A stretch of 39,601 bases of DNA from an uncultured Granulosicoccaceae bacterium (GTDB lineage: Bacteria; Pseudomonadota; Gammaproteobacteria; Granulosicoccales; Granulosicoccaceae), in assembly GCA_937930305.1 (NCBI GenBank), contig CALGLE010000016.1, positions 1 through 39,601 on the forward strand. The letters are read 5' to 3'. The position numbers were made by a program, and so were the translations under genes. Positions 1 through 8,315 of this stretch are shown here, piece after piece (the stretch's first letter is position 1; each line of letters starts with the position of its first letter). Under the pieces are notes generated by a model. That model saw only the letters and a program-made list of their open reading frames with translations, did not search any database and was not told where the DNA came from.

Positions 1-93
1 TAAGTATTTTTTCGTAGAGGGAGAGTTCGTCCATTGCGATTCACTAAACAAAAAACAGATGGATTTTGCAGTGTAGCGCAACTCGATTGTGTG

Positions 94-109
94 CTGGCAT
101 TATGCCCAG
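94..109. promoter_or_regulatory. Possible degenerate LexA box upstream of intI
   Basis: The 16-base string CTGGCATTATGCCCAG keeps the outer CTG-N10-CAG of the gammaproteobacterial LexA consensus (CTGT-N8-ACAG). The fourth base on each side is not the consensus T/A. It is also a near-palindrome and could simply be a hairpin. It lies about 84 bases before the integrase start. Integron integrases are often under SOS control, which is why the match is recorded. The remaining sequence from 1 to 192 holds no gene I can support, and I could not define an attI site in it. Confidence 0.25.
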
Positions 110-192
110 CTTTTGTCACCCACTCGATGTGGGGAACACCCTTATTATTCCAGTATTCTAGAACTCGCCAAAGTAAGCGGAAGGAACCGCAC

Positions 193-1191
193 ATGTCTAA
201 GTCAACAAAGTTGTTAGATCAAGTACGCGAAGCAATACGGGTACGCCACTATAGCTATCGCACGGAACAATGCTACGTGATGTGGATAAAACAATATATC
301 CGTTTTCACAGTATCAAACACCCAAACACTCTGGATGAATCCGATGTATCAGCGTTTCTCTCGCACTTAGCGTTGGATCGGAAAGTGGCACCAAACACAC
401 AGAACCAGGCACTTAATGCTCTGTTGTTTTTATACCGGCATGTCCTCGGCTCTCCGCTAGAGCAGATCAAACACATACAACGTGCTTCGGGAAAACAAAA
501 GTTACCAGTCGTTCTCGATCAGGATGAAATCCGAAGGTTAATTCAGAGTTTAGAATACCCACATTGGTTGCTAGCAGCACTGATGTATGGCTCGGGCTTA
601 AGACTGATGGAAGCTTTGCGCCTTCGAATTAAAGATATCGATTTCCAATATCGGGCCATAAAAGTAATGCAAGGCAAGGGAAGAAAAGATCGTGTAGTGA
701 CATTGCCTGACAACCTAATTGACCATTTAAAAACACAGATTGGCCATGCTCGAATGCTTCACCAGAAAGACATCGAAGACGGGTTCGGTAGAACGATTCT
801 TCCTCACGCACTTGATCGGAAATACCCAAATGCTGCGGCATCGTTTGAATGGCAATTCATGTTTCCATCAAAAAATCGAAGTATAGATCCACAGTCGAAT
901 AAAATTGCACGGCATCATATTCACGAACAAACTTTGCAACGGGCAATAAAGAAAGCGATTTACAAAGCGAAAATAAACAAACCTGCAAGTTCCCATAGCC
1001 TTCGCCATTCTTTTGCCACACACTTACTCGAACGCGGTGCAGATATCAGAACAGTTCAAGAACAACTCGGGCACACAGATGTTAGAACTACTCAAATCTA
1101 CACCCATGTATTACAACGTGGCGGACGCGGAGTGGTTAGTCCGCTGAACGACATCTTCCCTAGCACGATCATCCCAACAAAAAGTGAGTAG
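193..1191 (+). CDS. intI: Integron integrase (IntI-type tyrosine recombinase)
   Basis: Site-specific recombinase that inserts and excises gene cassettes at attI/attC sites. From the ATG at 193 (GGAAGGA about 8 bases upstream) the protein has 332 residues, the usual IntI length. An upstream in-frame TTG at 34 would add 53 residues unlike the family. The N-terminal SAM-like DNA-binding domain carries the IntI-typical stretch NTQNQALNALLFLYRHVL (68-85). The catalytic tyrosine-recombinase set is visible: R137 in GSGLRL, H268/R271 in HSLRHS, H294 in LGH and nucleophile Y303 in QIYTHVL. The segment around 202-250 (LPHALDRKYPNA, then WQFMFPS and RHHIHEQTLQRA) is the extra domain that separates IntI from XerC/XerD. 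Cassettes normally lie beyond the 5' side of intI, so an array would be left of this window. The frame is intact. Confidence 0.93.
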   Translation: MSKSTKLLDQVREAIRVRHYSYRTEQCYVMWIKQYIRFHSIKHPNTLDESDVSAFLSHLALDRKVAPNTQNQALNALLFLYRHVLGSPLEQIKHIQRASGKQKLPVVLDQDEIRRLIQSLEYPHWLLAALMYGSGLRLMEALRLRIKDIDFQYRAIKVMQGKGRKDRVVTLPDNLIDHLKTQIGHARMLHQKDIEDGFGRTILPHALDRKYPNAAASFEWQFMFPSKNRSIDPQSNKIARHHIHEQTLQRAIKKAIYKAKINKPASSHSLRHSFATHLLERGADIRTVQEQLGHTDVRTTQIYTHVLQRGGRGVVSPLNDIFPSTIIPTKSE

Positions 1192-1372
1192 ATGCCGCCG
1201 CGAAGCCATCAGGGACCACGTTCATGACGTTTATGACGCCCATTGGGAACCACCACGCCACCAATTCATAAAGAACAAGGATCTTGTTAAGTATGATGGG
1301 CTGTACCAATGGTCTCGGCGGCAAGGATGCCGCCGCGAAGCCCTCAGGGACGACGTTCATGGCGCCCATTGG
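1191..1372. repeat. Direct repeat, two diverged copies
   Basis: Copy A (1191-1246) and copy B (1326-1372) both begin GATGCCGCCGCGAAGCC and end CGCCCATTGG. Copy A carries about 9 extra bases in its middle (a second TTTATGACG-like step). Copy A starts inside the integrase stop codon TAG. The minus strand of both copies reads as a peptide NVVP(E/D)GFAAAS, but no gene is convincing. The unit looks like a dispersed non-coding repeat that has been tandemly duplicated. Confidence 0.7.
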
Positions 1373-1399
1373 TACAGCCCATCATACTTAACAAGATCC
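1279..1399. repeat. 34-bp perfect inverted repeat with nested hairpin
   Basis: The arms 1279-1312 and 1366-1399 are perfect reverse complements (34 bases; the left arm starts GGATCTTGTTAAGTATGATG). The 53-base loop carries a second hairpin, CGGCGGCA (1316-1323) pairing with TGCCGCCG (1328-1335) around AGGA. The right arm ends 9 bases before the AEC transporter start, so the structure would sit in that gene's leader if transcription enters from the left. It resembles a miniature mobile or palindromic repeat. I see no target duplication. GTTAAGT and ACTTAAC inside the arms match integron core-site consensus but are in the wrong order for an attC site. Confidence 0.8.
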
Positions 1400-1407
1400 G
1401 CCCCTTA

Positions 1408-2349
1408 ATGATCAACATCTTCCTTGCAATAGCCCCCATTTTCCTACTCATCATCCTGGGTCACGCGCTGCGCCGTGGAAACATCCCCTCGTTGGAATTT
1501 TGGAACTTAAATGACAAGCTGGTCTATTGGGTGCTGTTTCCACCGCTGTTGTTTTTTAAGATGGCAACGATGGAATTATCTGGCCAGGCCTTTGGTCAGT
1601 TAGCGGCGGTTGTTTACACAGGCTTTTGTGTAGCGTTGGTTTTCGTACTGGTCATCGGCTGGATTCTAAAATTTGACCGCCCGCTGCACACCTCGTTAAT
1701 TCAAGGTGGTGCCCGACACAACACCTTTATTGCTTTGGCAGTGGCAGAAGCTTTGCTGGGCAACGAAGGCTTGATCATTGCCAGTTTCATCACCGCCCTA
1801 TTAATTCCCATTACCAATCTATCTGTGGTCAGCTTAATGATTGTGACGCTGCGAGGTGGAGAACCTAAAGGCGTGTTTGGCGTCATCATCAAAGAACTTA
1901 TGCGTAACCCTATCCTTTTGGCGGTTTTCTTTGGTTGGATGGTGAACTTAGCGGGAATCGAAAATATCCCGGTCCTATTCGATGTGTGCCAAATTTTAGG
2001 CGCCGCAGCCCTGCCTATTGTGCTTCTGTGCGTGGGGGCCAATATTCGCATTCGAGCGATGGCCTCTTCGGCCCTACCCGTCATTCTATCGATAGCGGGT
2101 AAGATGATCATATTTCCCGCAGGTATTGCAGCCGCCAGCATAGCGTTTGGGTTGGATCCCTCGTCCACACTGGTGGCGATGATATTTGGCTCTGTGCCCA
2201 CGGCTGCCGGTGCGTTCTCACTGGCCAAACAGATGGGTGGCGACGCGCCTGCGATGGCGGCCATAGTCACCGTGCAAACGGCTTTGTCTTTTTTGACGAT
2301 GCCCTTCACCATCATGTTAATGGCGGTATTTTTAGAGGTTCAAATTTGA
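1408..2349 (+). CDS. AEC-family (auxin efflux carrier) permease
   Basis: Predicted inner-membrane secondary transporter of the AEC/bile-acid-arsenite-riboflavin superfamily. Bacterial members move malate, malonate and other small organic anions; the substrate here is unknown. The start at 1408 gives 313 residues, the usual family size, beginning MINIFLAIAPIFLLIILGHALRR, a typical first AEC helix. About ten hydrophobic segments follow in two repeats, with charged loops near residues 25-35 and 160-170 and a helix-breaking LCVGANIRI motif near 215-225. The longer frame from 1309 would translate the inverted repeat and is unlikely. No clear Shine-Dalgarno precedes 1408. The gene stands alone between the repeat block and a lipoprotein gene. 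Confidence 0.85.
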   Translation: MINIFLAIAPIFLLIILGHALRRGNIPSLEFWNLNDKLVYWVLFPPLLFFKMATMELSGQAFGQLAAVVYTGFCVALVFVLVIGWILKFDRPLHTSLIQGGARHNTFIALAVAEALLGNEGLIIASFITALLIPITNLSVVSLMIVTLRGGEPKGVFGVIIKELMRNPILLAVFFGWMVNLAGIENIPVLFDVCQILGAAALPIVLLCVGANIRIRAMASSALPVILSIAGKMIIFPAGIAAASIAFGLDPSSTLVAMIFGSVPTAAGAFSLAKQMGGDAPAMAAIVTVQTALSFLTMPFTIMLMAVFLEVQI

Positions 2350-2397
2350 TGCTACGTGCGTTACCGTAGGCATAGGTAACTACACGGGACGTTCTAC

Positions 2398-2883
2398 ATG
2401 GAATACAAACAACGCATATTGGCCGCCACGATCATTGGCGCAAGCCTCCTTTTGCAAGCCTGTGCCAGTGGCCCAGTTAAAGACAGCCAGCGCGATACTT
2501 CCGGCAAATTTGACGGGAACTATCGTATGAATGTACAAAAAATGGCAGGCTTACAGTATGTAGAAAATTGGAATATGAATTGCGGTGGCAAAGCGTATTC
2601 GGTCCCTGTCACGGTAAAAAAAGGCCAAGCGATTATCGGGCTGTCCGTGCAAGGCAAGAAGTCTTTTCCAACTAACATCGATGACAAAGGTCGTTTCCAG
2701 TTAACGATACCCCTGAATAAAAAGGCCAGTGCCAGTGGAGCATCCGCTACCACGATGGCCGATGGGCGACGCCGCCTTATCGTTGAGGGCAATTTAGCGA
2801 AAGGCTCGGGCAGCTTAGTGGTTGGTATTAAGCAGTTTGGCTGGCAGGGTTGCCGAGCTAATGTGAAGTATGTAAAAGGCTGA
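2398..2883 (+). CDS. Small hypothetical lipoprotein
   Basis: A 161-residue protein of unknown role. The N terminus MEYKQRILAATIIGASLLLQACASG is a lipoprotein signal with lipobox L-Q-A-C, so C22 should be lipidated. Residue 23 is Ala rather than Asp, which by the +2 rule favours outer-membrane sorting. The mature part is basic and Gly/Ser/Lys-rich. It has a probable beta-structured body with YRMNVQKMAG near the start and two cysteines (NCGGKAY, GWQGCRANV) that could form a disulfide. It is preceded by a small hairpin (GTTACC 2360-2365, GGTAAC 2375-2380). I do not recognise the family. Confidence 0.75.
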   Translation: MEYKQRILAATIIGASLLLQACASGPVKDSQRDTSGKFDGNYRMNVQKMAGLQYVENWNMNCGGKAYSVPVTVKKGQAIIGLSVQGKKSFPTNIDDKGRFQLTIPLNKKASASGASATTMADGRRRLIVEGNLAKGSGSLVVGIKQFGWQGCRANVKYVKG

Positions 2884-2964
2884 AATCACACTGTCCCTGA
2901 TTAGGATAGTCCGCCAAAAACGCTCAGTTGCAATAAAAACGTCACTTTATTCGTCACACCATTT

Positions 2965-3381
2965 ATGGCAAAGAAAAAATCAAAATCGAACACTCGACGA
3001 TCGTTTCTCATTTATGCAGGGCTGGGCGTGGCCTCAGTGGCAGGTGCAGTAGGCATCCATCGGCATGATGTGCAATCGAAAACGTTGCATGATCTATCCG
3101 TCATCGGCAACGGCACACCTACCGTTGTGCAAGTGCATGACCCCTCTTGTCCCTCGTGTCGACGACTAAAAGGCCAAACGACAAGTGCGCTTAAAGCGTC
3201 TCCAAACATTCAATATCGCATCGCAGATTTAACCTCGGCTGAGGGGCGAGAGATGGGTGCGAAGTTTGGAGTGGGAAAAGTGACGTTGTTGCTGTTCGAT
3301 AAGAAGGGTAATCATGTGCACACCGTGCAAGGTGTCACCCCTGCTGAACAACTAGAAGCAACATTCAAACAATATTTATAG
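2965..3381 (+). CDS. Membrane-anchored thioredoxin-like protein (CPSC)
   Basis: A 138-residue protein with an N-terminal export signal or anchor and a thioredoxin fold. The N terminus (residues 10-30) carries NTRRSFLIYAGLG, a twin-arginine-like motif followed by a hydrophobic stretch without a clear cleavage site, so it may stay anchored facing the periplasm. The redox motif CPSC (62-65) sits in VQVHDPSCPSCRRLKG, the right place after the first beta strand. The segment GVGKVTLLLFDKKG near 108-121 lacks the cis-proline of classical thioredoxins in the expected form, having Val-Thr where Thr-Pro is usual. It may be a disulfide reductase or a thiol carrier. It precedes a strong shared terminator. 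Confidence 0.75.
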   Translation: MAKKKSKSNTRRSFLIYAGLGVASVAGAVGIHRHDVQSKTLHDLSVIGNGTPTVVQVHDPSCPSCRRLKGQTTSALKASPNIQYRIADLTSAEGREMGAKFGVGKVTLLLFDKKGNHVHTVQGVTPAEQLEATFKQYL

Positions 3382-3385
3382 GCGT

Positions 3386-3420
3386 AAAAAAACCGAAGCT
3401 GTTTCCAGCTTCGGTTTTTT
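3386..3420. terminator. Bidirectional intrinsic terminator
   Basis: The stem ACCGAAGCT (3392-3400), the loop GTTTCC and AGCTTCGGT (3407-3415) are flanked by an A run on the left and a T run on the right. It therefore works in both directions. It closes the rightward thioredoxin-like gene and the leftward binding-protein gene of the nucleobase importer. Confidence 0.92.
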
Positions 3421-3443
3421 CTAACTTCGTATTTTTCAGGTGC

Positions 3444-4544
3444 TTACTTGGGCAAGGTGCCTTGCACACCTTCTACGTAGTAATCCATACCCAATAAAAC
3501 GCCATCGTCTAACACTTCACCTTCTGCTACAACCACTTCACCGGCTTGATTTTTAATAGGTCCGGCGAACGGATGCAGCGTGCCTTCAACAATGCCCTCA
3601 CGAATCAGATCCGCGGCCGCTTTCACGTCATCAGGAACTTTGGGACCATAGTCAGACATGGCCACCATGCCCGAGTTAATGCCTTTCCAAGTGTCTGTGG
3701 ATTCCCAAGTGCCGTCGATCACCGCTTGCGTGCGTTCGATGTAGTAGGGGTCCCAGTCATCCACGATGGCCGTGAGCTGCGCATTGGGGGCAAAAGATGA
3801 CATATCAGAGGCTTGTCCAAAACCCAATACACCACGCTCTTCAGCGACTTGCAACGCGGCAGGAGAATCGGTGTGCTGCGTGATGATATCCACGCCTTGA
3901 TCAATTAACGTTTTAGCGGCATCTGCCTCTTTACCTGGGTCATACCACGTGTTCACCCAAATCACTTTCACGGTTGCATCTGGGTTCACCTTACGCATGG
4001 CAATAGTGAATGCGTTAATGCCACGCACCACTTCGGGAATAGGGAAAGACGCGATGTAACCAATGGTATTGGACTTGGTCATCATGCCGGCCATGGTGCC
4101 GAGTATCGTTCGGCCTTCATAGAAACGCGAAGAGTAAGTTGAGACGTTGTCACCGCGCTTATAACCTGTGGCGTGTTCAAATTTCACATCAGGAAATTGC
4201 TTGGCCACTTTCACCGTGGGGTTCATGTACCCGAACGATGTGGTGAAAATTAAGCCGTGGCCACTACTGGCGAGTTTGCGAATGACGCGTTCAGCATCAG
4301 CGCCTTCAGGCACACTTTCTACAAAGGTGGTTTCAACTTTATCGCCAAACTTTTCTTCAATCGCTAAACGACCAATGTCGTGGCGATAGGTCCAACCGTG
4401 GTCACCCACAGGCCCTACATAAACAAAACCCACCTTGAGCGGGCTGTCTGCTGACATACCCACGCCGGGCAATGCTAAGGCAGCGGATGCCGCCATTGCC
4501 AGCAATGCACGCCGAGTGGATGTAAATAGTGAAACTTCAGGCAT
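3444..4544 (-). CDS. BMP-family ABC substrate-binding protein (nucleobase/nucleoside)
   Basis: Periplasmic or membrane-tethered binding protein of the basic-membrane-protein (Bmp/PnrA/Med) family, which captures purine nucleosides or nucleobases for an ABC importer. It has 366 residues. The first 31 form a signal peptide with STRRALLAMAASAALALPG and probable cleavage near GMSA-DS. The mature protein opens with KVGFVYVGPVGDHGWTYRHDIGR, the family's ligand-binding opening, followed by ESVPEGADAERVIRKLA, IFTTSFGYMNP and GKEADAAKTLIDQGVDIITQHTDSPA, all typical of the fold. The start ATG has GGAGAG 6 bases upstream. It is the last gene of the importer operon, after a 122-base gap containing small hairpins (for example CGACAT-T-ATGTCG at 4663-4675), which may give it separate expression. 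Confidence 0.92.
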   Translation of the reverse strand: MPEVSLFTSTRRALLAMAASAALALPGVGMSADSPLKVGFVYVGPVGDHGWTYRHDIGRLAIEEKFGDKVETTFVESVPEGADAERVIRKLASSGHGLIFTTSFGYMNPTVKVAKQFPDVKFEHATGYKRGDNVSTYSSRFYEGRTILGTMAGMMTKSNTIGYIASFPIPEVVRGINAFTIAMRKVNPDATVKVIWVNTWYDPGKEADAAKTLIDQGVDIITQHTDSPAALQVAEERGVLGFGQASDMSSFAPNAQLTAIVDDWDPYYIERTQAVIDGTWESTDTWKGINSGMVAMSDYGPKVPDDVKAAADLIREGIVEGTLHPFAGPIKNQAGEVVVAEGEVLDDGVLLGMDYYVEGVQGTLPK

Positions 4545-4666
4545 CGATCATCTCTCCAGATTGCGAAAATACGACAGGCGCGACGGATGAACCCGTTCTT
4601 TTGAACGCCAAGCGAAGTTGATCATCCTGGCCAGACTTTCACCCCGTCATATGGGGCGAATCGACA

Positions 4667-5599
4667 TTATGTCGTTGGGTGAAACGCCTGTCCTATGGCC
4701 GCTGGCGCATTGCGCCTCACCCTTCCCTGATCTAGTGAAATCAGGACCAGCACAACTATCGTTGTGATGTAGGGTAGCATCGACATCAGCTGTGAGGGAA
4801 CATTGATTCCAATCCCTTGGCCATGCAACTGCAAAATGGTGATGCCACCGAACAAATAGGCCCCAAACAACACCCATCCAGGCTGCCAGACCGCAAAAAC
4901 CACTAACGCTAGCGCTATCCAACCTCGCCCTGCACTCATATTTTCAACCCACATGGGCGCATAGGCCATGGACAAATAGGCCCCGGCCAGTCCGGAACAA
5001 GCACCTCCAAAAAGCGTGGCTAAATATCGAACACGAATAACCCGATAACCAAGGGCGTGAGCCGCGTCATGGGAATCCCCTACCGCCCGGAGAACTAGCC
5101 CACCGCGAGTGCGATTGAGAAAGTAGGCCACGGCCGGTACGAGTAACCACGAACCGTAGACCAGCACATCGTGTTGAAACAACAGCGGGCCCAGTGTGGG
5201 AATGTCGGACAGTACCGGCACACTCAGTTTGGGCAAGCCTTCGTAGGCGACACCAATTAAGGATTGCCCCACCAGCGCAGACAGCCCGGTGCCAAATATG
5301 GTTAATGCAAGACCTGTCGCCACTTGAGACGCTTGCAAACTTAAAGTAAGAAATCCGAACAGCAACGCCATCACGATGCCGGCTGCTGTGCCAACGAGTA
5401 AAGACAACGGCGCGTTGCCGGTCAAGTGCACGCACAGAAAGCTGGACACAGCTCCTGCTAACATCATGCCCTCGACCCCGAGATTTAATACACCCGATCG
5501 CTCAGTAACCAATTCGCCCATGGCCGCAAAAACTAAGGGTGTGGCCGCTGTGATAACTGTTAGGGCGATAAGAACGAAAGTAGATGGATCATCGGACAT
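4667..5599 (-). CDS. ABC importer permease 2, NupQ/YufQ-type
   Basis: Second membrane subunit of the purine importer, in the BPD_transp_2 family. From the internal ATG at 5599 (MSDDPSTFVLIAL) it has 310 residues. The frame could start at 5623, but 5599 gives the normal family N terminus and a short overlap of 11 bases with the upstream permease. It has eight to ten hydrophobic segments. The family signature TERSGVLNLGVEGMMLAGA (about 34-52) is the conserved cytoplasmic turn that contacts the ATPase. A second conserved stretch is ALGYRVIRVRYLATLFGGACSGLAGAYLS. It pairs with the neighbouring permease as a heterodimer. Confidence 0.9.
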   Translation of the reverse strand: MSDDPSTFVLIALTVITAATPLVFAAMGELVTERSGVLNLGVEGMMLAGAVSSFLCVHLTGNAPLSLLVGTAAGIVMALLFGFLTLSLQASQVATGLALTIFGTGLSALVGQSLIGVAYEGLPKLSVPVLSDIPTLGPLLFQHDVLVYGSWLLVPAVAYFLNRTRGGLVLRAVGDSHDAAHALGYRVIRVRYLATLFGGACSGLAGAYLSMAYAPMWVENMSAGRGWIALALVVFAVWQPGWVLFGAYLFGGITILQLHGQGIGINVPSQLMSMLPYITTIVVLVLISLDQGRVRRNAPAAIGQAFHPTT

Positions 5600-6662
5600 A
5601 GTGTCGCTCCCGGCCGAACACAACGCGATAATGAATTAACACATCAGCGGCTAATAAAAAAAACAGCAACATGCCTTGAAACACGCCAGTTACCGCTAAC
5701 GGCATATTCAATGTAATTTGGGCCGTCTCCCCGCCCAGATAAGACAAAGCCATAATCAGCCCGGCAAAGATCACCCCGATGGGGTGCAATCGCCCTAAAA
5801 AGGCAACGATTATGGCGGTGAATCCATACCCAGGAGATATCACAGGGTTTAGTTGACCGATGGGGCCTGCCACTTCAAATAATCCGGCAAGCCCTGCCAC
5901 CGCCCCGGTGAACAACAAAGAGAACCAAACCAACTTAGCCTGGCTAAATCCGGTGTGTCGTGCAGCTCTTGGCGCGTTGCCGTTCACACGCAAAGCAAAA
6001 CCCAACAAAGTTCGCGAGAGTAAGATCCAAGCGGCTAACGCGATGAATATCGCGATGGGCGCGCCGATGTGTAATCGCGTTCCAGGCAACACTAACGGTA
6101 AGGTGGCCGCATCGTGAAACAAGCGACTTTCAGGAAAGTTAAACCCATCCGGATCACGCATAGGCCCGTGCACAAGAAAACTTAATAACAGTGAAGCCAC
6201 GTAGGTCAGCATTAAGCTGGTTAATATTTCATTCGCATTCACCGTGGTACGCAGTAACGCAGGAATTGCGGCCCAAGCCATGCCACCGATCACGCCAGCT
6301 AAGCACATCAATGGCAACACAAAGGCCGATTCAACTTCATAAAAATACAAAGCCACCGCGCCACCACAGATGCCACCTAATATCAGCTGCCCTTCTGCAC
6401 CGATGTTCCAAACACCGGCTCGAAACCCCAATGAAAGGGCCGCGGCAATCATGATCAGAGGCGCAGCTTTCACACCCAATTCTGCTAAGCCGTACGAATC
6501 ACTGATGGGGTCAATAAAATAAGCGCGAAACGCTTCACCCACAGGCACGCCCAACAAAGCGAATAATAAAAAACCAGCCAATAACGTCATAGCTAAAGCG
6601 ATGACGGGGGCAAGGTAGCCCATTAATTTTGATGGGTTCGCGCGCCGCTGTAAATGAATCAC
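5589..6662 (-). CDS. ABC importer permease 1, NupP/YufP-type
   Basis: First membrane subunit of the BMP-type importer, 357 residues, rich in transmembrane helices. The characteristic stretch FRAGVWNIGAEGQLILGGICGG (around 79-100) matches the ATPase-coupling motif of this permease family. PGYGFTAIIVAFLGRLHPIGVIFAGL near the C terminus is also typical. The ATG at 6662 overlaps the ATPase stop codon by four bases (ATGA), indicating translational coupling. The permease 2 start lies inside its last codons. Confidence 0.9.
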   Translation of the reverse strand: MIHLQRRANPSKLMGYLAPVIALAMTLLAGFLLFALLGVPVGEAFRAYFIDPISDSYGLAELGVKAAPLIMIAAALSLGFRAGVWNIGAEGQLILGGICGGAVALYFYEVESAFVLPLMCLAGVIGGMAWAAIPALLRTTVNANEILTSLMLTYVASLLLSFLVHGPMRDPDGFNFPESRLFHDAATLPLVLPGTRLHIGAPIAIFIALAAWILLSRTLLGFALRVNGNAPRAARHTGFSQAKLVWFSLLFTGAVAGLAGLFEVAGPIGQLNPVISPGYGFTAIIVAFLGRLHPIGVIFAGLIMALSYLGGETAQITLNMPLAVTGVFQGMLLFFLLAADVLIHYRVVFGRERHYVR

Positions 6663-8188
6663 GCCACACCGTCCAAAGCTGTTTTACCCCCCATAAGCTG
6701 CCCTACTTGTTGGGCATCTATGGACGGTGTTGAATAAAAATTTGATAAGCGGCCGGCACACAATGCCCCGATCCGATCAGTAATAGCCATCAATTCATCA
6801 AGATCTTGCGAGATGAGTAAAACGGCTGCGCCTTCTTTCACTAAGGATTGCAAGGCTTTGTGTATAGCCGCCGCCGCCCCGGCATCCACACCCCATGTCG
6901 GTTGCGACACCACCAATACATCGGGGGATTGTAAGATTTCACGGCCTACGACAAACTTTTGCAAGTTCCCGCCCGACAAGCTACTCGCTGCACTGCCTGT
7001 GCCGTGACACTGCACCGAGAATGTGTCAATGATTTGGTTCGCGGACCGCTTACAACGACTCATCGCAATCAACCCGGCTCGTTGCAACGGTTGACGATGA
7101 AACCCGGTGAGTAACGCGTTTTCTGCTAACGACATACTGGGTACAGCCGCATGGCCCAATCGTTCTTCCGGCACCGCGCACAAACCAAAACTTCTGCGCT
7201 GACCTGCTGTCCACCCGGCCACACTTTCACCTTTTAACCAAATCATTTCATCGGGCTGAACGGGCACTTCTCCCGCAATAGCACTTAACAATTCATCTTG
7301 GCCGTTACCAGCAACACCGGCGATGCCAACAATTTCACCCGCGTGCACCACTAACGATAGATCTTGCAAGGCTAAGCTCTGTCGCGTTTTCGCAGGCACA
7401 TCAAGCTTATTCAAAGCAAACAGCGGATCCCCGGTTTTAGGGTTGTCTACTCGAACAACCGGTTGCACATCTTCACCGATCATTAGGGCGGCTAAACTGG
7501 CCGCTGATTCCTGCTTTGGCAAAGCGGTAGCGACGTTCTTACCACCACGCAGTATGGTTGCCACATCGCACAGTTCACGAATTTCATCCAACTTATGACT
7601 GATGTATAAAATGCCAACCCCTTCACTAGCTAGGCGCTTTAACGTCACGAACAACTCACTGACTTCTTGTGGTGTGAGCACGGACGTGGGTTCATCCATG
7701 ATTAACAATTGGGGTTCTTGCAATAAGCAGCGCACAATTTCTATGCGCTGACGCTCGCCGACACTCAGCGAAAACACGTCTCGATCTGGGTCCAGTGGTA
7801 GGCCGTATCGGCTGGACACCTCACGAATGCGCGTGCGCAATGAGTCATTCGCTGACACCGCCATTCCGAGCGCAATGTTCTCCACAACGGTTAAGGATTC
7901 GAACAAAGAAAAATGCTGGAACACCATGGCGATGCCTAAATTTCGCGCATCCGACGGGCTGCGCAACTTGGCATGCTCGCCGCGCCAAAGCACCTCTCCC
8001 GTATCTGGTTGCAACAACCCATACAGCACTTTCACTAGGGTGCTCTTACCTGCTCCGTTCTCACCCAGCAGGGCATGAATTTCACCTGCCTGCAAGTCCA
8101 AGCTGACCGCATCATTTGCGATGACACCTGGATAGGCTTTGGTGATTCCGCGCATCGATACGAGCGGCCCATCAGCTGGGTTTAACAT
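6659..8188 (-). CDS. ABC importer double ATPase, NupO/YufO-type
   Basis: Energising subunit with two nucleotide-binding domains on one chain (509 residues), as in purine nucleoside, galactose and ribose importers. Domain 1 has Walker A GENGAGKST near residue 42, signature LSVGERQRIEI near 142 and Walker B LLIMDEPTSVL near 160. Domain 2 has a degenerate Walker A (GVAGNGQDEL), signature LSGGNLQKFVVGREI and a Walker B where Glu is replaced (LVVSQPTWGVD). That asymmetry is normal for this subfamily. It is the first gene of the leftward four-gene operon and is divergent from guanine deaminase across 127 bases. Confidence 0.93.
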   Translation of the reverse strand: MLNPADGPLVSMRGITKAYPGVIANDAVSLDLQAGEIHALLGENGAGKSTLVKVLYGLLQPDTGEVLWRGEHAKLRSPSDARNLGIAMVFQHFSLFESLTVVENIALGMAVSANDSLRTRIREVSSRYGLPLDPDRDVFSLSVGERQRIEIVRCLLQEPQLLIMDEPTSVLTPQEVSELFVTLKRLASEGVGILYISHKLDEIRELCDVATILRGGKNVATALPKQESAASLAALMIGEDVQPVVRVDNPKTGDPLFALNKLDVPAKTRQSLALQDLSLVVHAGEIVGIAGVAGNGQDELLSAIAGEVPVQPDEMIWLKGESVAGWTAGQRRSFGLCAVPEERLGHAAVPSMSLAENALLTGFHRQPLQRAGLIAMSRCKRSANQIIDTFSVQCHGTGSAASSLSGGNLQKFVVGREILQSPDVLVVSQPTWGVDAGAAAAIHKALQSLVKEGAAVLLISQDLDELMAITDRIGALCAGRLSNFYSTPSIDAQQVGQLMGGKTALDGVA

Positions 8189-8315
8189 AAATTATTTCCA
8201 CATAAAAAAGAGCAAATAAAGCGGCAACCATTTTCTTTCTTTTGAGTGCTGCCAAACCCATTTCAAGCAGTTACACTCGGCGCGAGTTTACCTATTCTAT
8301 CGACCCATCAGAACA
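8189..8315. promoter_or_regulatory. Divergent promoter region, nucleobase importer / guaD
   Basis: This 127-base gap separates the leftward importer operon from the rightward guaD, so both promoters must lie here or overlap the genes. It is AT-rich on the importer side. I see no clear palindromic operator, purine riboswitch or strong sigma-70 pair. Shared regulation of uptake and deamination is an inference from the arrangement. Confidence 0.4.

Noticed and set aside
1280..1398. GTTAAGT and ACTTAAC as attC core sites
   Set aside because: An attC site reads RYYYAAC first and GTTRRRY last. Here the order is reversed, and the elements are simply part of a perfect inverted repeat.
1309..1407. 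Longer start for the AEC transporter
   Set aside because: The extension would translate the inverted and direct repeats and is Arg/Pro-rich. The start at 1408 gives a normal first transmembrane helix.
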